Shown here: one piece after another, positions 14,301-26,300 of the stretch | Layout of the letters: the number at the start of each line of letters is the position of its first letter | Numbering within the stretch: the first letter of the stretch is position 1 | Source: Apis mellifera | Taxonomy: Eukaryota > Arthropoda > Insecta > Hymenoptera > Apidae | NCBI RefSeq assembly: GCF_003254395.2 | Contig: NC_037644.1 | Coordinates: 9,020,086 to 9,084,085, forward strand | DNA: 64,000 nucleotides | Direction of reading: 5' to 3' | Program-made: the position numbers and the translations under genes | The notes under the pieces: generated by a model | Seen by the model: the letters and a program-made list of their open reading frames with translations, nothing else | Told to the model about the DNA's origin: nothing | The model's database searches: none

Positions 14301-17300
14301 AGAAGTTGTTACAGTTGAAGAAGAAGGAAAGGCACCTGAAACGACAGTAACAGAAGGGCCAATAGAGAAAATAGTTGAAGAAACGATAAAACCTCTTCCT
14401 GGTTTAGAAAAGGTTGCGCCTACTGAAGTAGAGGAGGTAAAAGAACAGGTAACAGTCACAGAGGAAATAACAAAATTAGGCAAACCAAAGAAGACCACCA
14501 AGAAGAAAATTATCAAACGACGTGGAAAGGAACAGCAAGTAACAGTAGTTGTTACAGTTGAAGAAGAAGGAAAGGCACCTGAAACGACAGTAACAGAAGG
14601 GCCAATAGAGAAAATAGTTGAAGAAACGATAAAACCTCTTCCTGGTTTAGAAAAGGTTGCGCCTACTGAAGTAGAGGAGGTAAAAGAACAGGTAACAGTC
14701 ACAGAGGAAATAACAAAATTAGGCAAACCAAAGAAGACCACCAAAAAGAAAATTATCAAACGACGTGGAAAGGAACAACAAGTAACAGAAGTTGTTACAG
14801 TTGAAGAGGAAGGAAAGGCACCTAAAACGACAGTGATAGAAGGGCCAGTGGAGGAAATAGTTGAAGAAACGATAAAACCTCTTCCTGGTTTAGAAAAGGT
14901 TGTGCCTACTGAAGTAGAGGAGTTGAAGGAGCAGGTAACAGTCACAGAGGAAATAACAAAATTAGGCAAACCAAAGAAGACCACCAAAAAGAAAATTATC
15001 AAACGACGTGGAAAGGAACAACAAGTAACAGAGGTGGTTACAATTGAAGAGGAAGGAAAGGCACCTGAAACGACAGTAACAGAAGGGCCAGTGGAGGAAA
15101 TAGTTGAAGAAACGATAAAACCTCTTCCTGTTTTAGAAAAAGTTGTGCCTACTGAAGTAGAGGAGGTAAAGGAACAGGTAACAGTCACAGAGGAAATAAC
15201 AAAATTAGGCAAACCAAAGAAGACCACCAAGAAGAAAATTGTCAAACGACGTGGAAAGCAACAACAAGTTACAGAAGTGGTTACAGTTGAAGAGGAAGGA
15301 AAGGCACCTGAAACGACAGTAACAGAAGGGCCTATAGAGGCAATAGTTGAAGAAACGATAAAGCCTCTTCCTGGTTTAGAAAAGGTGCCTACTGAAGTAG
15401 AGGAGGTAAAGGAACAGGTAACAGTCACTGAGGAAGTATCCCAAGAAGGCAAACCTAAGAAAGTCACGAAAAAGAAAGTAATTAGACGTAAAGGAAAGCA
15501 GCAACAGGTTACTGAGTTCGTTACTATTGAAGAGCAAGGAAAGGCTCCAGTTACATCTGTTACTGAAACTCCATTAGAAGAGATAATTGATGAAATTGTA
15601 GTATCGCTTCCCGTGCTTGAGGATATCAAGCCTACAGAAGTGGAAGAGATGCAGAGGCACATAATCGTTACCGAAGATGTTATTAAGAAATCGAAAGAGA
15701 AAGAGATAATTGAATCTGCAGACAAAGAACAGCAAGTAACAGAAATAGTTTCTATTGAACAAAAGGAAAACCTGCCTATTACAATATCTGGGAGCTATGG
15801 GCGCACACGCTTGCCGCGAAAGTCGTTGGCATACGCGCCCGGCCTGTGTGTTCTGAAGAAATTATCGCCACGAGGAGGAACACGGAAGGGAAAATGACGA
15901 ATAATTACGAGAAATTTCATACGAGAGGTACGACCTCCGGTACTTAAGCCCTCCGTTGGCATGTCCGCCACAATACAATTGAAGTTTCTTGCAGTCCTTT
16001 CCAAGGATTCTGAATCGATCCAACCTTCCTTCTTTTAAATCCATGAAGTTGAAAATACTCGAACAAGTGACGCGCAGAAGAACAAAAGGTGATTACCCAT
16101 GAATACTAAGACGGTTATTACGTCGATGAAAATGATAAGATTAAGAACTCCTTAGAACGAGTTGCAAAACGCATCTCAAGGTCGAGGACCTATGGTCGAA
16201 TTAATTGCAAAATAGTCGCCAGACGATAATCGCAATGTGGTGGAAGTTCAGTGGGCATTTCCTAAGATCGGAAAAGTCGCGCAAAGGTAAACCCGTACAC
16301 CAGCTTGATAAATCTAAACGAATCGCGCGATAAACGACTCGACCGATTCCCACTTGAAATCTCGAAAAATTCTTATCAGGTAACGTATAAATAGACTTGG
16401 TGGGACGGGTGTCGAATCCTTTCTCTTGCCTTCTCGTCGAGAGAAGTCGTTGTACCTTTGCCTTCTCATTTCCTTGGAAAACAGAGAAGATAAACCAAGG
16501 AAGACAACTAAGAAGAAAATTATCAAACATAAAGGCAAAGAACAGCAAGTAACTGAAGTTATTACTGTTGAAGAACAAGGAAAGGAACCTGTTACAACTG
16601 TCACTGAAGGCCCTGTTGAAAAAGTGATTGAGGAAATGATAAAATCTTTACCAATTTCAGAACGAATGAAACCAACAGAGATAGAAGAAGTTCATGAACA
16701 AGTAACTGTTGCTGAAGAAATAAAGGAAGGCAAACCTAAGAAAAAGATTACTAAGAAAAAGCAAATTAGACAAAAAGGAAGAGAACAACATGTATCCGAA
16801 ACTATCACTGTTGAAGAAGAAGGAAAGCTTCCAGTTATAACGATTACTGAAGGTCCTACAGAAGAAATAATTGAAGAAACTTTGAAAGTTCTGTCTGCTC
16901 CAGAATACGCTAAACCAGATGAACTAGAAGAGATTCGTAAACAAGTTACTATCACACAAGAAATGACCGAGGAAGGCAAATCTAAACAAATTACGAAGCA
17001 AAAGGCCATAAAACGCAAAGGAAAGAAACAACAAGTGACAGAAATTGTACTAGTTGAAGAGGAAGGCAAATCTCCTGTCACAATTATTACTGAAGGTCCT
17101 ATCGAGGAAATTGTGAAAGAAACTGTAAGAGCACTTCCTACTGTAGAACGTGTGGACCCAATAAAAGTAGAAGAAGTAGTTGAAGAAGTAACTGTTACTG
17201 AAATTGTTACCGAGGAAGGTAAACCAGAAATCGTTAAGAGGAAAATTCCTAAAAAAGTTTCTAAAAAAGTGTCTATTCCTAAAGAAGAAAAAGAAGAAAT

Positions 17301-20300
17301 TCCAGAAGTTCCTGAAATTTCATTAAGAAAACTTAAGAAACCAGTTAAACTTGAACGTCTCAAAGTAACTAAAGTCGAAGCCACGAAACTTGAAGTACAA
17401 AAAATACCTATGGATAAACCTCAGTTTGCACAAATTAAATTGCGTAAAACTCCAACCATGAAACGACCCGTGGAAAAGAAAGAAAAAATTCCTCGAGTTC
17501 TTCTTCGAAGTCGAATTATACCCATAAAATGGCCTCCAGCTATAAAATATTTGAAAATCGAGGAATTTGAACCGAACGAAGTTCAAAATGGTATTTTGTC
17601 TCGCAATGTTGAAGAAGCTGCCATTTTATCAAAATCTAAAAAGAAAAAGGTAAAACGTTTGGAAAAAGAAATAGCCAAACTGGAAAAACTGGATCAAGAA
17701 TTCGAGGAATTGAAAAAAGAATTACCTCTGGAAAAACTTGTAGAGCCTCTAATAGAGAAACCAGAAAAGAAAGTGAAGAAAAAGAAGCCTGTTGAAAAGC
17801 TTAAAGGCGAAAAGCCACAGTTGATGAAAATTAGCATCAAAGAACAAAAGCCTATCAAACCGAAATTTGAGGAATCAGTTACTCCTTTGTTTGCACAGAT
17901 TAAACTGAAAAAAGCACCTGTCAAACCAAAAAAGAAAGAAGACAAAGATGAAATCAAGTTCCCTAAGGTTTTATTACGCAGTCGGATTACGGAACACGAA
18001 TGGCCACCATCTATCAAATATTGTATTATTACTGAACTTGAACCTAATTATGTGCAGAATGGTGAACTATCTCGCACAATGGAAGAAGCATTGAAATTAA
18101 AGAAAATGAAACACAAGAAGGTAAAATTTCCAGAAAAAGAAATAACAGAATTGGAAAAAGTGGATCAAGAGTTCGAGAAATTAAAGAAAATTCCATTAGA
18201 AAAAGGAGAAGAAATAGCACCATACGAACGTAAGCCTAAATCCAAAGAATCCGAAGAAGAAAAACCGAAAAAATTGAAAATAGGTAAAGGAAAGCCTCGG
18301 TCTGCAGAAGAGGAAGAGCCAGAAATAATCAAATTGAAAAAAATACCGGAAAAAGTTCCAAGTGTTCCAGAAAAGCTTGCTCCTATTGCAAAAAAGAAAG
18401 ATGAAGTAGATAAGCCTGAAAAAGAGAAAGAAGAGAAAGAATATCCTAAATTAAAACCATTCGAACCATACGAAATAGAAACAACCGAAATAGAATTAGA
18501 AGAACTAGAAGAATTAGAATATCCAAAGAAACCAGAGAAAGTGCCTAAGAAAATGCTAACTAAGAAACCGAAGAAAGAACACAAGACACCAGTTCAAGAA
18601 ACTGAAGCTGTTCCAATAGTACCCGGTGTTCCAAAACCGAGAGAACCTCAAGAAGAAGAAGAAATTAAAAGAAGAATTCCTGAATCTGAAGCTTCAAAAG
18701 AAAAGCCAGAGAAAATTAAATTAAAACCTTGGAAGAAACCTGAAGAAGAAAAAGAGCAAGAAAAGAAACCTGAGTATTATTTAAAATTCGTTCCCAAAGA
18801 CGACGATATTGTCGAGACTGTCGAGATTGTTACAACCGTGAACATGGAAGAAACACCAGAAAAGAAACAACGTAAGATCAAAAAGAAGAAAACCACAACG
18901 AAACGTGGAGACGAGAAACCGAAAGTTATCGAAGAGATAACGATAGAGGAAGAGGGTGTAGAGCCTATGGTGACGGTCGAAGAAATTGTCGAGGATAAAC
19001 TCGAAGCCGTATCGATCGAATTGAAACCTGTGCCTATCGAAGAAATCAAAGAAGAAATAGTAACGAGCGAGATCATGAGCGAGGACGGAGCAAAGAAAAC
19101 GGTGCGCAAAAAGCGCGTCACGAAAAAACGCGAAGGTAAAGAACAGATCACCGAAGAGGTGATCGTGGAAGAGGAAGGTAAAAAACCATTAACAGCAACA
19201 ACAGAACTTCACGAAGACACTACACAAGAAATACACGAAAAACCAAAACACAAAAGACCAACAAAACCAAAAGCTGACGAGAAAGTGACGGAAGGTAAGC
19301 CCATTTCTTACCTATTACAATTATACCATCACCATAGTCTACAATTATATTATATATATACGCCAGTTTTCACTTATCGAGCATAAATGATATACGATTT
19401 AAACAATACAAAATACAAAGACATGAAGGACAAATATACTTGATGTTATACTATATACATAACTTGTAATCGATGTATATGTTTATAAGCATTTTGTTTA
19501 TATGCTTCTATTATTTTCTATCTTCGTTTATTCGTTAAATAATTTATGATATGTTATAAAGAAAAGCTTGGAACGATATTTTATTTTAAGATCAAATCTA
19601 AAGCATTTTATTCTTTTCACAGATATCACGGAGGAAATTGTAGAACAGGTAAGATTTATAATCGATTTTAAAATTATTTATATTTTTTATTTTAATTATG
19701 GATATAAAATTTATTGAAATTGATTTTTTATAAATAACAGAAAGCTGTCGAGGAAATCAAGAAACCAAAGATTATTAAGAAAAAACCTCTTAAAGCTAAA
19801 AATGAAGTAACAGAGGAAGTCGTAGAAGGAATAATAATAGAGCAACCTGATGAACAAGAGGCACAACCAATTATGGAAGAATTAGAAACAGTAACAATCA
19901 CTGAACACGATGTACGAAATATACCGAAGAAAAAGAAAGAGGTCGTCATTAAAGAGGAAGAAGAAATCTTCGAGACGATCGAGACACCTACTCAAAAAAT
20001 TATTAGAAAAAAGATTCGTCCTATGAAAAAAGGAGGAGAAGAAATCGTGGTGGAAGAAATAATTCAGAAACCACGCGAGGAAACAATAGAAATGGAGAAA
20101 CAAAGAATAATAGAAGTGATCGAGACACCTATAAAGAAAGTAGTGAAGAAAATAAAAGCGGTAGTAAAAGATGACGGTGTTCCCGAAGAGATTGTTGAAG
20201 AGATCGTAATTGAGAAACCACAGAAAGAAAAAGCGAAATCTATTATTGAAGAAGAAAAGGAAAAGGTCAAAGTAATGAAGATTGATCTGAAACAAGCACC

Positions 20301-23300
20301 CAAAAAACCGGAAGAAATAGTTGAAGAAGAAGAAGAAATAATTGAAATTATTGAAACTCCAATGCAAAAAATCATTAAAAAGAAATCAAAAGATAAAAAG
20401 AAGAAGATAGTGGAAGAAGTTATACAGAAAACAATAGAAGATGCAAAGGCAATGGAGGAACGTAAAATTGTGGAAATCATTGAAACACCGACAAAGAAAA
20501 TAATCAAGAAGAAGAAAGCGATTTTCACAGAAGGAAAAACCCCTGAAGAGGAAGTTGAAGAAATCGTGATTGAAAAACCTGTTAACGAAAAAGTCCAAAA
20601 AGATGTCGTACCTCAAGAAGGCATAGAAATCACTGAAATTATTGCTGAAACTTCTATCGAACAGTTACCTGAAAAGAAACTTAAACCAGAAGAGAGCAAA
20701 GTCTCAGAAGTGGAAGAAGAAAAAACAGAGATCACGCAGATAGAAATGGAAAAAATACCAAAGAAGAAAAAACCAATTGCAACAATTGAGCCAGAAGACA
20801 AAGAAGAGATCATAGAAGAAATAAAGCCTGAAATGAAAAAAGAAAAAGCTAAACCAACTGAGAAAGAAAGCGTTGAGATAACTGAAGTGATTTCTGAAGT
20901 AATAACAGAAAAACTTCCTGAAGAAATTATGAAAAAGAAAGCTACTAAAATTAAGGAAACGGAAGAAAAGATAATAAAGAAGGAAATAAAAATAAAGGAA
21001 GCACCGAAGGAAGCTGTACCTCAAACAGAAGAACAGCTAGAAGAAGAAGTACAAGAATTAATTACAGAGAAACTAAAGAAAACTAAAGCAAAGAAAGAAG
21101 TCATGTCTCAAGATAGTATCATAATTACCGAAGTCATTTCTACAACTGCAGAAGAAGCGTTAGAAGTAAAAAAACCGGAAGAAGATAAAGCTGTAATAAT
21201 CAAAGAAAAGGAAGAGAAAGGTAAAGTAGAAGAGAAGAAAGTAATTGTGAAAAAGGCTAAAAAGAAACTTATACCAACGGAAGCTGAAGAGGAACAAATA
21301 GAAGAAATAATAGAAGAAATAACACCAGAAGAACTAAAAATGAAAAAAGCTAAAAAGACTATTCTTCCTAAGGAAGAGATACAGATAACCGAAATGATTC
21401 CTGAAATTAAAACAGAAGAGATAAAAGAGAAACAACCAAAAGAAGAAAAAGCTGTTCCTAAAGAGGAAGAGAAAGTGGAAGAAGAGGCAAAAATTACTGA
21501 AGTTTCCGTAAAGAAAGTACCCAAAGAAGAGGAAAAGAAAGAAATTATAACGAACGGTGAGATTGGAGAAAAGCCAAAAGTAAAAGAAATTCCTGAAGAA
21601 AGACCTGAATTAAAAGAAGCTCCAAAGACAGAAAAATTCAAAAAAGAGAAACCAAAAGAAATAAAACCAGAAGAAAAGGAAGAGAAATTAAAAAAGAAAA
21701 AAATACCAGAAAAGAAACCTATTATTACGGAAGAGGAACAGTTCGACGAAAAAATAGAAGAAATAGTAGAAGAAAAACCAAGGAAAGTCGAGCCCAAGAA
21801 AGAAATTATATCAAAAGAAACTATTTCAGAAATTGTTGCCGAAGAATTATCAACGAGAAAACCTGAGGAACATAAAGTAATATCTGTCGAAGAAAAATCA
21901 GATGAAAAATTTACGGTTGAAGAAGTCTTAGTAGAAAAAGATCTAGAAAAGAAAGAGAAAGAAATATTAGAAGAAAAATCGATCGAGGAAATTCATGAGA
22001 AACCAAAGGAAATAAAGAAGAAGAAGAAAAAGAAGATAGTTAAGAAAGAAAATATTGAAGAATGGGTAGAACCAGAATATGAACGACCTGTACTGGAACC
22101 TATGCCTGAAAAGATACAATGGGAACCAAAAAAGAAGAAAGTAAAGAAACCTTTACCAGAATCCTTGCAGAAACTGGTACCTCAGAAAATCGAAAGAAAA
22201 GAGATCAAACCCATGAAGTTAAAATATTCAGAACCTACAGAAACTGTTCAGTTTGCTGCAATTAAATTAAAGAAAGTAGTGATTCCGAAAAAGAAGGAAA
22301 TTGAAGAATCCAAGTTCCCGAAAATTATGTTACGAAGTAGAATTACATTTGTCGGAGATTATCCACCTGAAATACAATATCCAAAGATAAGCGAACTGGA
22401 AGTAAATCCAGTTCAAACGGGTATTCTGTCTAGAAATACGGAAGAAGCTCTTGAAATTCTAAAAAGGAAAGTGAAGAAGATTAAACTTCCCAAGAAAGAA
22501 GTCACAGAATTAGAAAAATTGGATCAAGAATTCGAAGAATTGAAAAAGGTTCCTTTGGAAAAAATAGAGGACAAATTGATATATGAACGTCCGCCAAAGA
22601 AACCTGCAGAAAAACCAGAAGAACCACAAAAGTTAGTTGTTGGAAAAGGCAAGGTGCCAGAAGAAAAGAAAGCAGAACCTGAAATGATGAAATTAAAAAA
22701 GATTCCTGAAAAGAAACCGGAAAAAATTGAAGAACCGTTGAAGAAACCAGTCAAACCAGAGTCTGAAGAGAAAATTAAGGCAGAAAAGAAGGAGAAACCA
22801 AAGATGAAATTAGAACATGAAGAACTGAGACCATTGGAATTTGACAAATCAGAGCTCGAAAAATATGTGCCTGAAGAGCATGAGGAATCAGAAAAACCAC
22901 CACCAGAACCAATGCCAAAACCATATGAAAGAGAAAAAAAGAAAAAACCAGATCAAGAAATAGAACAAATTCCATTAATAAAAGGAGAACCTAAACTACC
23001 AGAACCAGATAAAGAACCGGAAGTTAAGTTTAGAATACCTCAGAAAGAAAAACCAGAGGAAGAACCGGAAAAAATAACGTTGAAAGGCTGGAAGAAAGAT
23101 AAACCTGAGGATGAAGATATCAAAGAGTTTCCTGCAAAGGAAGAAGAAGAAGAAGCTCCTACAGCGCCTAAAAAAGAAGCAGAAGAGATTATTCTGAAGC
23201 GCAAAGTAAAACTAAAGAAACCTAAAGAAAAAGCTACTAAAGAGGAAGAGGTTACATTCAAAAAACCAGAAGAAAAGAAACCGAAAGAAGTTATTGAAGA

Positions 23301-26300
23301 AATCACGCTGAAGAAAGAACCTGAGAAATCAATGGAACAAGTTCCAGAAATATTTATTAAAAAACCAGTTGTAGAGGAAAAAGAAATAGAAGAAAAGGAA
23401 ACAATTACTGAAGTAACATTGAAAAAACCAGAAGAAAAGATATCTGAGGAAATAATTGAAGAAATAAAGAAACCTGAGGCAAAGAAACCTGTGAAGAAAG
23501 AAACTAGTGATGAAATCACTGTAAAAAAATCTATTGTGGAAGAAAAGAAAGAAGAGGAAATTCCTGAACAAATAATACTTAAGAAAAAGAAACCAAAAGA
23601 AAAACCAATTCCAGAGGAAATAAAAGAAGAGATTACATTAAAGAAACTAAAGGAAAAAGTGTCTGAAGAAGAACAGATAGAAATCAAGAAACCTAAAGAA
23701 AAGAAATCAGTTGAGAAAGAAGCAACTAGTGAGATCACCATTAAAAAGCCTGTAGAAAACGAAGAAGAAGAAATCCTAGAAGAAGTGACTTTAAAGAAAA
23801 AGAAACCAGTTCTAGAAGAAGTAAAGGAAGAGATTACATTGAAAAAACCAATACCAAAAGAAAAAGTGCCGGAAGAAATAAGCGAACAAATAGAGATAAA
23901 GAAACCGAAAAAGAAAAAACCTGTAGAAGAAGAGGCAGCTGATGAAATTACTATCAAGAAACCTGAGACTGTAGAAAAAGAAGAAGAAGAGATTACAGAG
24001 GAAGTTACATTGAAAAAGAAAAAACCTAAAGAGAAACCAGTTTTAGAAGAAGTGAAGGAAGAGGTTACATTGAAAAAACCAATTCCAAAAGAAAAAGTGC
24101 CGGAAGAAGTAACCGAACAAGTAGAGATAAAGAAACCGAAAAAGAAAAAACCTGTAGAAGAAGAGGCAGCTGATGAAATCACTATCAAGAAACCTGTGTC
24201 TATAGAAAAAGAAGAAGAAGAGATTACAGAGGAGGTTACATTGAAAAAGAAAAAACCTAAAGAGAAACCAGTTTTAGAAGAAGTGAAGGAAGAAGTTACA
24301 TTGAAGAAACCAATTCCAAAAGAAAAAGTGCCAGAAGAAATAACCGAACAAGTAGAGATAAAGAAACCGAAAAAGAAAAAACCTGTAGAAGAAGAGGCAG
24401 CTGATGAAATTACTATCAAGAAACCTGAGCCTATAGAAAAAGAAGAAGAAGAGATTATAGAGGAGGTTACATTGAAAAAGAAAAAACCTAAAGAGAAATC
24501 AGTTTTAGAAGAAGTGAAGGAAGAGGTTACATTGAAAAAACCAGTTCCAAAAGAAAAAGTGCCAGAAGAAATAACCGAACAAGTAGAAATAAAGAAACCG
24601 AAAAAGAAAAAACCTGTAGAAGAAGAGGCAGCTGATGAAATTACTATCAAGAAACCTGAGCCTATAGAAAAAGAAGAAGAAGAGATTATAGAGGAGGTTA
24701 CATTGAAAAAGAAAAAACCTAAAGAGAAATCAGTTTTAGAAGAAGTGAAGGAAGAGGTTACATTGAAAAAACCAGTTCCAAAAGAAAAAGTGCCAGAAGA
24801 AATAACCGAACAAGTAGAAATAAAGAAACCGAAAAAGAAAAAACCTGTAGAAGAAGAGGCAGCTGATGAAATTACTATCAAGAAACCTGAGCCTATAGAA
24901 AAAGAAGAAGAAGAGATTATAGAGGAGGTTACATTGAAAAAGAAAAAACCTAAAGAGAAATCAGTTTTAGAAGAAGTGAAGGAAGAGGTTACATTGAAAA
25001 AACCAATTCCAAAAGAAAAAGTGCCGGAAGAAGTAACCGAACAAGTAGAGATAAAGAAACCGAAAAAGAAAAAACCTGTAGAAGAAGAAGCAGCTGATGA
25101 AATTACTATCAAGAAACCTGAGCCTGTAGAAAAAGAAGAAGAAGAGATTACAGAGGAGGTTACATTGAAAAAGAAAAAACCTAAAGAGAAACCAGTTTTA
25201 GAAGAAGTGAAGGAAGAGGTTACATTGAAAAAACCAATTCCAAAAGAAAAAGTGCCGGAAGAAGTAACCGAACAAGTAGAGATAAAGAAACCGAAAAAGA
25301 AAAAACCTGTAGAAGAAGAGGCAGCTGATGAAATTACTATCAAGAAACCTGAGCTTGTAGAAAAAGAAGAAGAAGAGATTACAGAGGATATTACATTGAA
25401 AAAGAAAAAACCTAAAGAGAAACCAGTTTTAGAAGAAGTAACGGAAGAAATTACACTCAAAAAACCAAAAGAAAAAGAAAAAGTACTTGAAGAAGTAACT
25501 GAAAAAATAGAAGTGAAAAAATCTAAGAAGAAAAAACCGATAGTAGAAGAAGCTGCCGATGAAGTAACGATCAAAAAAATCGTTGAAGAAGAAACGAAAG
25601 AAGAGGAGGCTCCTGAGGAGGTTGTACTAAGACCAAAATCGAAGAGGAAATCAATCGTAGAAGAAGAAGAAGAAGTCACTGAAGTAACCATCACAAAACC
25701 AAAACCGGTCGAAGAAGAAAAGAAATCGAAAGAAGTTGAAGTATTTCTGAAAAAGAAGAAGCCGGTTGTTGAGGAAGAAGTTGCCGATGTAACCGTCAAA
25801 AAGTTGATTTCAACAGAAGCTGAGGAAGTGCCCGAAGAATTTACTATCAAGAAAAAGAAAAAACCAGAAAAGAAACCGACGGTCCCGGAGGAAGTCGAAG
25901 AAACTGCCATAACCATAAAGAAAGTTCGTGGTCCCGAGGAAAGAAAAGAAGAAGGGGAAGTATCAACTGAAATACAAATAAAGAAGAAGAAACCTGAACG
26001 CAAAGTCAAAGAAGAAGCGACTGAAGAGTTAACTATTAAAAAATTCGAAGAATTGAAAGAACCTGAAGAAAAGGAAGAGGTGCAAGAATTCACCGTGAAA
26101 CGAAAACCTCCGAAGCAGCCCCCTAAACCGATCGAAGAGATCTACGAAGATGTTACTCTTCGAAAATTACGTCCAAAGAGGAAACCAAGGCCAGATATCA
26201 ATGAAGTAACCGAGGTGGAAAACGTAACGTTCCGACCACGGTCCACAAAGACCAAAGAAGACGTAGAACAAGAATTCAAGATCTCATTGAACACCTACGA

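Noticed and set aside
6627..15725. Two very long minus-strand open frames (1453 and 1564 codons) opposite the 81-codon array.
   Set aside because: They are shadows: one stop-free antisense unit repeated in register stays open indefinitely. The peptide is an S/T/F/V repeat mirroring the sense array, and the plus-strand frame has the splice junctions and domain context.
6640..15790. Regular 243-bp repeats considered as satellite DNA or a CRISPR-like array.
   Set aside because: Units are in frame, coding and without spacers, and they sit inside a giant muscle-protein exon.
15795..16578. Minus-strand open frames in the insertion, considered as a transposon protein.
   Set aside because: No transposase, reverse transcriptase or integrase motif was recognised; the frames are short and overlap each other.
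23040..26093. 1017-codon minus-strand open frame opposite the K/E-rich exon.
   Set aside because: GAA and AAA codons read on the other strand give TTC and TTT, so charged coding sequence yields open antisense frames of Phe and Ser.
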